A stretch of DNA of 25,673 nt from an uncultured Eubacteriales bacterium (GTDB taxonomy: Bacteria > Bacillota > Clostridia > Monoglobales > Monoglobaceae). Below are positions 1 through 5,255 of this stretch, piece by piece. A model generated the notes under the pieces. It searched no databases, was not told the DNA's origin, and worked only from the letters and a program-made list of their open reading frames with translations. Positions within the stretch are counted from its first letter, which is position 1, and each line of letters begins with the position of its first letter. The stretch is from assembly GCA_900542675.1 (NCBI GenBank), contig UQOT01000021.1:1-25673 (forward strand), in the 5' to 3' direction. A program made the position numbers and the translations under genes.

Positions 1-328
1 GATTAAGGATTTCGGGGCTGATGCAGTCGGGACGTGTAGATATTCTGACGCCTATAATCCGCGAATCCAAAAAACTCTTTGCCGCCGCGAGAAATTCACG
101 CTGAAGTCCGATGTCAAGCCCGGTGAAGCTGCCGCCGAAGTACGCGATTTCAATTTTGCAGTCGGTATTTGGTATTGTGGATAAGTATTCGGCGATTTCG
201 CGTTTTGCGTCCTCGGGACTGACCGAGCTTTCTACACCGGTGATTTTACGCTGGTTACAGAACAGGCAGTCGTGCGGGCAGCCCTCGTGGGGAATAAAAA
301 TCGGTATATTGTATTTTCGCATAAGCAT
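1..328 (-). CDS. Radical SAM protein, Elp3-like/COG1243 type (5' part only)
   Basis: The first 109 codons of a minus-strand gene that runs off the left edge. The N-terminus reads MLMRKYNIPIFIPHEGCPHD and then CLFCNQ, so the radical SAM cluster motif C-x3-C-x2-C lies near residues 17-24. It is followed by AYFGGSFTG, the glycine-rich SAM-binding strand, and by VRISTRPDCI, typical of the COG1243 family of radical SAM proteins related to the Elp3 catalytic domain. Members bind a [4Fe-4S] cluster and S-adenosylmethionine; the substrate of this short bacterial branch is not settled. Two starts are possible: ATG at 328, only 4 nt from the AGAGAGG ribosome binding site, or ATG at 322, at about 10 nt. 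The second has the better spacing. A terminator-like hairpin lies just upstream on the same strand. Confidence 0.85.
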   Translation of the reverse strand, partial: MLMRKYNIPIFIPHEGCPHDCLFCNQRKITGVESSVSPEDAKREIAEYLSTIPNTDCKIEIAYFGGSFTGLDIGLQREFLAAAKSFLDSRIIGVRISTRPDCISPEILN

Positions 329-348
329 AAAACCTCTCTTTACAAATA

Positions 349-378
349 AAAAGCGCCCGCGTATACACAGGCGCTTTT
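349..378 (-). terminator. Rho-independent-type hairpin ahead of the radical SAM gene
   Basis: AAAAGCGCC at 349-357 pairs with GGCGCTTTT at 370-378, a 9-bp stem with a 12-nt loop. On the minus strand the stem runs into TTTTTATTTG, a usable U-tract; on the plus strand the T run is short. It probably ends transcription coming from the lipoprotein gene at 572-1333. Because it sits just upstream of the radical SAM ribosome binding site it could also attenuate that gene. I see no convincing gene or RNA structure in the rest of 379-571. Confidence 0.6.
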
Positions 379-571
379 CCCTTCTCACAAAAAGTAAAAA
401 GGAGGCAACAAAATTGGGTGTTGGACGGAAATGACAAATTATAAACGAATACGCACTTTCGATTATATTCCGTCACTTCCGAAAGGAGTGGTCAGAAATC
501 CTCTCCTTATATTATGTAAGACGCAAAGTCACCCGAAAAAGTTCCCGAAAATTCAAAAAATTTAAATATTT

Positions 572-1333
572 TTATTTAGCGGCAAAGTAAACTTCCGCTC
601 TGTCAAAGTCCTCATAAAACTCTGACGGAATAACTTCACTCGAATTGGCGCTGACGTTTGGTACATCGCCGTTGTCAAACCCAACAAGAGAAGTGCCCTT
701 ATAGAAAAGAGTCATATAGTTTGTATTTTTGATTTCATTCGAGCTGCCGTTCTTGACTATAATGTTGGCGCCTCCTTCGGCTTTGGTAACCCTTGCGTTA
801 ATCTCGTCGAGAGGATTATCGCGCGAGGTGTATTCGGTATAGCTGACGGTGCGGACTATAGTTTCGGCGTCCGGGTCGAGCTTAAACGAAGCGTAGGATT
901 TTTTGGTTTTGGACAGACCTTTTACAGTCTTTTCCTGCTCCTCAAGCTCTTTGCCGTTTTTATCCTTGGTGACAATTTTAATTTTCGCATTGACATTATA
1001 GTCCGAGTTGTTCTCAAACGTGAAAATTGAGAACTTGTTATCATCATTGTCCACATAATCGTGTTGCTGAATACGGATGTTATCGCTCACTTCTTTTCCG
1101 TCGAAACCCTCAGAGCTCCCGGCTTCCTCAGACTTTGATCTGTTTGACGCGATCTTCGATGAGGTGTCATCATTGTCATTAGTTTCGATGCCTGTCTCTT
1201 TTTCGAGCATTGCGACGCGTTTTTCAAGCTTTGCATAATCCTCTTTCGATACGCCGCCGCAGGACACCAGCGAGACGCACACAAGAGCCGCCGCCAGACA
1301 AACAGACGCGGTTTTTAAAAATCTAATTTTCAT
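572..1333 (-). CDS. Secreted lipoprotein with coiled-coil stalk and FxLYD-like domain
   Basis: A 253-residue predicted lipoprotein. The N-terminus has a basic start (MKIRFLK), a hydrophobic stretch and the lipobox LVSC-G, so Cys25 is the likely lipidated residue after signal peptidase II cleavage. Residues about 30-48 (EDYAKLEKRVAMLEKE) have a heptad pattern. A Ser/Asp/Asn-rich linker follows to about residue 85. The rest alternates beta-strand-like segments resembling the FxLYD domain of Firmicutes cell-surface lipoproteins (FTFENNSDYNVNAKIKIV, then NTNYMTLFYKG); the second segment suggests two related modules. Function is unknown; an extracytoplasmic binding or structural role is inferred. 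GGAGGG sits 7 nt before the ATG. A strong sigma-A promoter lies upstream, and its -35 box is inside the repeat bounding the neighbouring island. Confidence 0.75.
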   Translation of the reverse strand: MKIRFLKTASVCLAAALVCVSLVSCGGVSKEDYAKLEKRVAMLEKETGIETNDNDDTSSKIASNRSKSEEAGSSEGFDGKEVSDNIRIQQHDYVDNDDNKFSIFTFENNSDYNVNAKIKIVTKDKNGKELEEQEKTVKGLSKTKKSYASFKLDPDAETIVRTVSYTEYTSRDNPLDEINARVTKAEGGANIIVKNGSSNEIKNTNYMTLFYKGTSLVGFDNGDVPNVSANSSEVIPSEFYEDFDRAEVYFAAK

Positions 1334-1366
1334 TGCTTAACCCTCCAAGCAAATGTCTTTTTATAT

Positions 1367-1395
1367 ATTATATTAGTAAATATAACAAAAGTCAA
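1367..1395 (-). promoter_or_regulatory. Sigma-A promoter of the lipoprotein gene
   Basis: Read on the minus strand: TTGACT (1395-1390), a 17-nt spacer, then TATAAT (1372-1367), about 33 nt before the start codon. The -35 hexamer is inside the 21-bp repeat at 1389-1409. Confidence 0.75.
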
Positions 1396-1409
1396 CATTT
1401 ATATTTTTA
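1389..1409 (+). repeat. 21-bp direct repeat, left copy
   Basis: Begins AAGTCAACATTT and ends TATTTTTA; identical over 21 bp to 4365-4385 in the same orientation. It contains the lipoprotein promoter -35 box (AGTCAA read on plus). Flanking bases diverge after the repeat, so the edges are clear. Confidence 0.9.
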
Positions 1410-1462
1410 GTATACATTTAATTTTTCGATAGATAACTTGTTTTCAAGTCAATATTATAATG

Positions 1463-1491
1463 TTGACATTCCAATAAGTATACGGTATACT
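1463..1491 (+). promoter_or_regulatory. Sigma-A promoter of the methyltransferase operon
   Basis: TTGACA at 1463-1468, a 17-nt spacer, and TATACT at 1486-1491. This near-consensus promoter drives the two methyltransferase genes through a leader of about 95 nt. The -10 box lies inside a perfect palindrome. Confidence 0.8.
1477..1491. promoter_or_regulatory. Palindromic operator overlapping the methyltransferase -10 box
   Basis: AGTATAC-G-GTATACT is a perfect 7+7 inverted repeat with one central base, covering the end of the spacer and all of the -10 box. A dimeric repressor bound here would block RNA polymerase. A further single AGTATAC lies at 1409-1415. The XRE/C-type protein encoded at 4063-4296 is the obvious candidate ligand; that link is inferred. 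Confidence 0.6.
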
Positions 1492-1591
1492 AAAAAACAA
1501 GGATAAAAATTAGGGTGGTATATAAATTGATTTAAGATTGTTTGTTGCTAGTAACTTTGTAGGGGTTTTAAAATATATAGGAGGAGAGTGA

Positions 1592-2599
1592 ATGAATTAT
1601 ATTGGCTCAAAGTATTCGTTATTAGATTTTTTGCAAGAAACTATAGCAAATGTTACTGGATATAAGGATGATGATAAATTTATATTTGCCGATTTATTTG
1701 CCGGTACAGGAGTCGTTGGCGCAGCCTATAAGAGAAAAGGATGTTATGTAATATCAAATGATATTCAATATTATAGTTATGTTATAAATAAACATTTAAT
1801 CGAAAACATTCCTCCTATTGAAAGTACGGAACTTTTTAACAAATTGAATGAGTTAGAAGGAATTCAGGGTTTTGTTTTTAATAACTATTGTGCAGGTTCC
1901 GGATGTGGACGAAATTACTTTATTGATAATAACGGTATGAGGTGTGATGCAATAAGAACTGAATTAGAGAAACTCTATAAAGCCAGTGAAATAGAGGAGT
2001 CAACGTATTTTTATTTTTTGGCTAGTCTCATTAATTCTATTGATAAGTATGCAAACACCGCATCAGTTTATGGTGCTTTTCTTAAACATATTAAAAGTTC
2101 AGCCAAAAGGGCCTTTCAACTGGAATTACTTCCTATAATAGATGGGCCCAAGGGTAAAGTATATAATGAGAATGTAAATTTGCTTGTTAGGAAAATTTCA
2201 GGTGATGTGCTGTACTTAGATCCGCCATATAACACAAGACAATATTGTACAAATTATCATGTCCTAGAAACAATAGCAAGATATGATACGCCAATTCTTA
2301 AAGGAAAAACAGGACTGAGAGAGTACTCGAAACAAAAAAGTGAGTTTTGTTCTAAAAGAACAGTCATTTCTGCTTTTGAGGATCTAATTGCACAGGCAGA
2401 TTTTAAATATGTTTTTTTGAGTTATAACAATGAGGGGCTTATGAGCCTTGATACTATAAAGGAAATTATGTCAAAGTATGGAGAATATAGATGCTTTACA
2501 CATAACTATAGACGATTTAAGGCGGATAAAGACGAAAATCGAAACATTGCTGCAAATACTACGACTGAGTATTTGCACTGTTTGATAAAGGAGATATAA
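1592..2599 (+). CDS. D12-class DNA adenine N6-methyltransferase (M1)
   Basis: A 335-residue modification enzyme predicted to transfer a methyl group from SAM to adenine N6 in the island's target sequence, protecting host DNA from the endonuclease at 3456-4070. The order is that of alpha-group/D12 enzymes: a SAM-region motif near the N-terminus (NYIGSKYSLLDFL), motif I FADLFAGTG at residues 32-40, an acidic residue after the next strand (SNDIQYY), a long central target-recognition region, and catalytic motif IV DPPY at 210-213 (YLDPPYNTRQY). Length is normal for the class and no key motif is missing. The ATG follows GGAGGAG by about 5 nt. It is followed after one base by a second methyltransferase, so the two are co-transcribed. 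Codon use is AT-rich compared with surrounding host genes. The recognition sequence cannot be read from the protein. Confidence 0.88.
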   Translation: MNYIGSKYSLLDFLQETIANVTGYKDDDKFIFADLFAGTGVVGAAYKRKGCYVISNDIQYYSYVINKHLIENIPPIESTELFNKLNELEGIQGFVFNNYCAGSGCGRNYFIDNNGMRCDAIRTELEKLYKASEIEESTYFYFLASLINSIDKYANTASVYGAFLKHIKSSAKRAFQLELLPIIDGPKGKVYNENVNLLVRKISGDVLYLDPPYNTRQYCTNYHVLETIARYDTPILKGKTGLREYSKQKSEFCSKRTVISAFEDLIAQADFKYVFLSYNNEGLMSLDTIKEIMSKYGEYRCFTHNYRRFKADKDENRNIAANTTTEYLHCLIKEI

Positions 2600-2600
2600 T

Positions 2601-3389
2601 TTGGCAAAATATAATGATATAGATATGAGTAAATGGAAAGAATACACGGATATTCGGACTGACTCTCTATGGTTTATTGATAAACGAGATAATTCTGGCG
2701 CACATACCGGAAATTATCATGGAAATTTTGTTCCACAAATTCCACATCAATTATTCAGTCGATATACCAAGGTGGGAGATTGGATACTTGACCCGTTTAT
2801 GGGCAGCGGAACATCACTAATAGAGGCACAACGTATGGGAAGAAATTCAATTGGTATTGAATTGCAGACATCTGTTGCAAAAGAAGCTCAAAGTAGAATT
2901 ATAACCGAACATAATTCAGGTTGTAGAGCATTAGCGTTTGCAGGAAATAGCATTTCATTAAATATGTCTGCTTTGTTAAATTCTGTCGGCATAAAAAAGT
3001 ATCAGTTTGTAATATATCATCCGCCATATTGGGATATTATAAAATTTTCTGACAGTCCATATGATCTTTCAAATGCAGGATCTTTAGAGTTGTTTTTGTC
3101 CGGTTTTAGCCGAGCGATTGATAATACTACACAGTTTCTTGAAAAAAATCGATATTGTGCTGTTGTTATGGGAGATAAATATGCCAATAGTCAGGTTGTT
3201 CCGTTAGGTTTTTATTGCATGAATTTATTTATTGAGAAAGGTTTTTTGCTTAAAGCGATTTTGGTTAAAAACTTCGGCGATACTAAAGGTAAAGCTAATA
3301 AACAAGGAATATGGAGATATCGTGCATTAGCGAGTGATTTTTATGTTTTTAAACACGAATATATACTTGTATTTAAAAAGCCGACGTAG
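2601..3389 (+). CDS. Second DNA methyltransferase, N4/N6 amino type (M2)
   Basis: A 262-residue amino-methyltransferase of the N4-cytosine/N6-adenine superfamily. Order: an N-terminal PQIPHQLFSRYT element, motif I LDPFMGSGTS at about residues 63-72, IGIEL as the acidic SAM contact, then HPPYWDIIKFS with the catalytic tetrad at 140-143. The tetrad is HPPY rather than the usual DPPY or SPPY; some methyltransferases with this order share that form, so it need not mean loss of activity. The C-terminal VVMGDKY and HEYILVFKKP strands close the fold. The start is a TTG 7 nt after AAGGAG and one base after the M1 stop, implying coupled translation. Two unlike methyltransferases beside one endonuclease suggest an asymmetric target, each enzyme modifying one strand. 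Which base it methylates is not evident. Confidence 0.82.
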   Translation: MAKYNDIDMSKWKEYTDIRTDSLWFIDKRDNSGAHTGNYHGNFVPQIPHQLFSRYTKVGDWILDPFMGSGTSLIEAQRMGRNSIGIELQTSVAKEAQSRIITEHNSGCRALAFAGNSISLNMSALLNSVGIKKYQFVIYHPPYWDIIKFSDSPYDLSNAGSLELFLSGFSRAIDNTTQFLEKNRYCAVVMGDKYANSQVVPLGFYCMNLFIEKGFLLKAILVKNFGDTKGKANKQGIWRYRALASDFYVFKHEYILVFKKPT

Positions 3390-3411
3390 TTAACCTAGCT
3401 ACTTCGGCTTT
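3377..3411. terminator. Bidirectional terminator between convergent methylase and endonuclease genes
   Basis: AAAGCCGACGTAG (3377-3389) pairs with CTACTTCGGCTTT (3399-3411): a 13-bp stem with one mismatch and a 9-nt loop. The left arm contains the last codons and stop of the second methyltransferase gene. On the minus strand the stem is followed by TTTTTAAAT, so it also serves the regulator-endonuclease operon. Confidence 0.75.
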
Positions 3412-3455
3412 GTTAATCAGGTATATTTTAGCGCATATGTCAAGTGAATTATGTA

Positions 3456-4070
3456 TTATTTTTTCTCGGTTAAATGTCTCTTAAATTCAAGAGGATCATA
3501 CCAATAGCAACCTACACAAGCGTTTTCTCCACCATTATGGTGTGCATTGCCTAAATAATATGACATCGGATATCCCAACAGCTTTGCATCATAACGTATT
3601 CCGGTTCGCTTACACTCTTTGCAATATTGACGTTTTGCATCATTCGCAGCTTTGCTTAACGGTTGAAAATCAGAAAGTCTTTGATGCTCATTTTGCATTA
3701 CTCGTGCTTCATTTTTCATGCCGTTTTTATGGTCGACTTCCGGGTTAGACGTACCTAATACAACACATCTTTGTGATTGAATTGTTTTCTTAATATTCGG
3801 GTCAATATAGGCAGAGAAGGAGGCGTCAGTATAAAAACCTATTGTCCTAATTGCATCTGTTCTGTTTCCCGGAGTGCGTGATTTATCTCTTTCAATAATA
3901 TACTTTCTGCCGAAAGGTCCATCATTTCGAGACCAGCCTGCTCCATTCAGCAACTGTAGACCTTGATATTCACCTACAAATTCATCTACACTAACCCATC
4001 TTGTTACACCATTTTCATCCGGCTGCGCAAGCTTTTCCCATAATTCTATTTTTGTTAGTTTCTTATTCAT
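3456..4070 (-). CDS. HNH-family Type II restriction endonuclease (probable)
   Basis: A 204-residue protein predicted to cut DNA at the site protected by the two adjacent methyltransferases. The C-terminal half carries a beta-beta-alpha-metal signature: EVDHKNG with Asp113-His114, then FQPLSKAANDAKRQYC with Asn143. Two Cys pairs, YCKEC (150/153) and CVGC (185/188), should bind a structural zinc, as in several HNH restriction enzymes. The N-terminal half (VTRWVSVDEFVGEY, GAGWSRNDGPFGRKY) has no motif I recognise and may hold target recognition. I chose the ATG at 4070 rather than an upstream start in the same frame, because it follows a GGAG and overlaps the upstream regulator gene by 8 bp, the usual C-to-R coupling. 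The endonuclease role rests on motif plus context; specificity is unknown. Confidence 0.75.
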   Translation of the reverse strand: MNKKLTKIELWEKLAQPDENGVTRWVSVDEFVGEYQGLQLLNGAGWSRNDGPFGRKYIIERDKSRTPGNRTDAIRTIGFYTDASFSAYIDPNIKKTIQSQRCVVLGTSNPEVDHKNGMKNEARVMQNEHQRLSDFQPLSKAANDAKRQYCKECKRTGIRYDAKLLGYPMSYYLGNAHHNGGENACVGCYWYDPLEFKRHLTEKK

Positions 4071-4296
4071 TTGAAATCTCCTTATTTGTGTCATCAATAA
4101 ATAGTTTGTAGGTTTCAACGCCAAGAGCATCGGCAATTTTTTGAACATTATCCAGAGCGATGCTTCTCTTATATCTTTCAATATCGCTTATATATGTACG
4201 ATGAAGTCCGCTTAACTCGGCAAATCGTTCTTGAGAAACACCAAGCTCAGTTCTGTACTTTCTAAGATTACTTCCAAATACTTTTATTATATCCAT
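4063..4296 (-). CDS. XRE/Cro-type controller (C) protein of the R-M system
   Basis: A 77-residue helix-turn-helix protein, the size of R-M controller proteins. The HTH spans roughly residues 19-55: GVSQERFAELSGLHRTYISD followed by IERYKRS, then the dimer-type helix NVQKIADALGVE. C proteins bind operators at their own promoter and delay endonuclease expression until methylation is established; this one overlaps the endonuclease start by 8 bp, so both come from one transcript. Its promoter contains the palindrome GTCTACAGAC between -35 and -10, a likely autoregulatory site. The start ATG is preceded by GGAGG at 11 nt. An ordinary phage-type repressor would look similar; the context favours a controller. 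Confidence 0.8.
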   Translation of the reverse strand: MDIIKVFGSNLRKYRTELGVSQERFAELSGLHRTYISDIERYKRSIALDNVQKIADALGVETYKLFIDDTNKEISNE

Positions 4297-4342
4297 TTAG
4301 ATTATTACCTCCGACAAACCTAATATAATGCTAATGATTTGT

Positions 4343-4371
4343 ATATAAAAAGTCTACAGACAATAAGTCAA
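4343..4371 (-). promoter_or_regulatory. Promoter of the controller-endonuclease operon with internal C-box
   Basis: On the minus strand: TTGACT (4371-4366), a 17-nt spacer, TTATAT (4348-4343). The spacer holds the palindrome GTCTACAGAC (4352-4361), well placed for autoregulation. Its half-site AGTCTAC differs by one base from the AGTATAC half-sites at the methyltransferase promoter. The -35 box comes from the right copy of the 21-bp repeat. Confidence 0.6.
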
Positions 4372-4385
4372 CATTTATATTTTTA
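4365..4385 (+). repeat. 21-bp direct repeat, right copy
   Basis: Identical in sequence and orientation to 1389-1409. It supplies the -35 box of the controller-endonuclease promoter on the minus strand. Confidence 0.9.
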
Positions 4386-4397
4386 AATTGTTTTCGA

Positions 4398-4426
4398 GTA
4401 TATTATCCCAAAAGTTACAAATAATA
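4398..4426 (+). promoter_or_regulatory. Sigma-G-like promoter of spoVT
   Basis: GTATA (4398-4402), 17 nt, AATAATA (4420-4426). This agrees with the sigma-G pattern GHATR-N17/18-CATNHTA except for the first -10 base. spoVT is sigma-G dependent in Bacillus subtilis. A small hairpin, GCGGCA-G-TGCCGC, follows at 4441-4453 in the leader. Confidence 0.45.
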
Positions 4427-4487
4427 TTGTTACAGATTTCGCGGCAGTGCCGCTTACAAATTTTGAATTCAAAAGGAGAGTAAATAT

Positions 4488-5021
4488 ATGAAAGCAACCG
4501 GAATAGTGAGGAGAATTGATGACCTCGGAAGAATAGTAATCCCGAAGGAAATACGCAGGACGCTCAGAATTCACGAGGGCGACCCGCTTGAGATATACAC
4601 AGAGAGCGACGGCACGGTGATATTTAAAAAATATTCGCCGATAGGCGAGCTGAGCGAGTTCGCCAGCCAGTATGCCGAGTCGCTTAATAAATCAACTGGG
4701 CTTTTGACCTGTATAACCGATAAGGACAGCATAATCGCGGCGAGCGGCAGCGGACGCAAGGAGCTTAAAGAGAAGAAGTTATCCGATGAAGTTGAAAAGA
4801 TAATGGAGAAAAAGACGATGTTTTTCTCTGACGGAGCGGAGAGAATAAAGATAGTTGATGATAACGATAAGTTTAAGGCGGGGGTTGTAGCGCCGATAGT
4901 ACACGATGGGGACCCGGTCGGCACAGTAATATTCATCGCCGAACCCGAACAGGGAATGAATGAAGTAGAACAAAAACTCGCCGAAACCGCAGCAGGATTT
5001 TTAGGGAAGGCATTGGAGTAA
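4488..5021 (+). CDS. spoVT: Stage V sporulation transcription regulator SpoVT
   Basis: A 177-residue forespore regulator of the AbrB family. The N-terminal swapped-hairpin DNA-binding domain is clear at residues 1-50 (MKATGIVRRIDDLGRIVIPK, then EIRRTLRIHEGDPLEIYTE). Residues about 57-176 form a GAF-like domain (LLTCITDKDSIIAASG, APIVHDGDPVGTVIF), the two-domain layout specific to SpoVT as opposed to AbrB or Abh. In B. subtilis it adjusts sigma-G-dependent gene expression in the forespore. AAAGGAG lies 9 nt before the ATG. The last 14 codons and the stop are inside a 48-bp stretch that is repeated downstream, but the gene itself is full length. A palindromic terminator separates it from convergent hemW. 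Confidence 0.93.
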   Translation: MKATGIVRRIDDLGRIVIPKEIRRTLRIHEGDPLEIYTESDGTVIFKKYSPIGELSEFASQYAESLNKSTGLLTCITDKDSIIAASGSGRKELKEKKLSDEVEKIMEKKTMFFSDGAERIKIVDDNDKFKAGVVAPIVHDGDPVGTVIFIAEPEQGMNEVEQKLAETAAGFLGKALE

Positions 5022-5188
5022 GGCGAGTTTTTCAGGGTTCCCGAAAAGCACAAGGTGCTTTTTGGGAGAAGGAGGAGTTCCGGAGCGACAAGGCTTTCAC
5101 GCAATGCGTGGAAGCCGAATAGCGCAGGAAACGCCGACGCCGCCGAAACCGCAGCAGGATTTTTAGGGAAGGCATTGGAGTAAGGCGA
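4979..5188 (+). repeat. 48-bp direct repeat of the spoVT 3' end around a hairpin-rich insert
   Basis: 4979-5026 and 5141-5188 are identical over 48 bp (from CGCCGAAACC to GGAGTAAGGCGA), a 162-bp period. The first copy is the real spoVT end. Between them, 5027-5140 holds two strong hairpins: CCCGAAAAGCAC/GTGCTTTTTGGG at 5040-5066, loop AAG, and GGCTTTCACGCA/TGCGTGGAAGCC at 5092-5116, one-base loop. The first, with an internal T run, may act as a spoVT terminator. The insert has the look of a REP-type intergenic element. No coding content is supported here. Confidence 0.85.
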
Positions 5189-5254
5189 ATGAATTGTGAG
5201 GGGATGGGAACTGTCAACCGTACGGTTGACAGTTCCCATCCCCTCGCAATTCAT
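5189..5254. terminator. 66-bp near-perfect palindrome between spoVT and hemW
   Basis: Two 33-nt arms (5189-5221 and 5222-5254) are reverse complements with a single mismatch and essentially no loop; the centre is CCGTACGG. On the plus strand TTTTATG follows. The position between convergent genes makes it a probable bidirectional terminator, but the length and perfection are more than a terminator needs and suggest a palindromic mobile repeat. Confidence 0.7.
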
Positions 5255-5255
5255 T

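Larger units (their letters stand above)
1389..4385. mobile_element. Restriction-modification island flanked by 21-bp direct repeats
   Basis: A roughly 3-kb block bounded by identical 21-bp direct repeats. It holds two DNA methyltransferase genes (plus strand) facing a regulator-endonuclease pair (minus strand). Base composition changes sharply to AT-rich inside it, with AT-rich codons throughout, while the genes on both sides are GC-richer; this indicates horizontal acquisition. There is no integrase, transposase or recombinase in the block, so movement would depend on outside enzymes or recombination. R-M genes inserted with long target duplications have been described from genome comparisons, and this fits that pattern. 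Removing one repeat plus the block restores a simple divergent spacer between the lipoprotein gene and spoVT. Mobility is inferred, not shown. Confidence 0.7.

Noticed and set aside
430..560. Riboswitch-like words (GACGCAAAGTC near 520, a GAAA-capped hairpin at 474-490) recalling a c-di-GMP-I riboswitch, and a short open frame starting at 431.
   Set aside because: The other conserved GEMM elements are missing, the hairpin is not next to the ACGCAAAG word, and on this strand the next gene is convergent. The short frame has no properly spaced ribosome binding site.
4571..5254. A 227-codon open frame on the minus strand opposite spoVT.
   Set aside because: It is antisense to a clear SpoVT, rich in Ser/Pro as expected from the reverse frame, and partly made of the repeated 48 bp.
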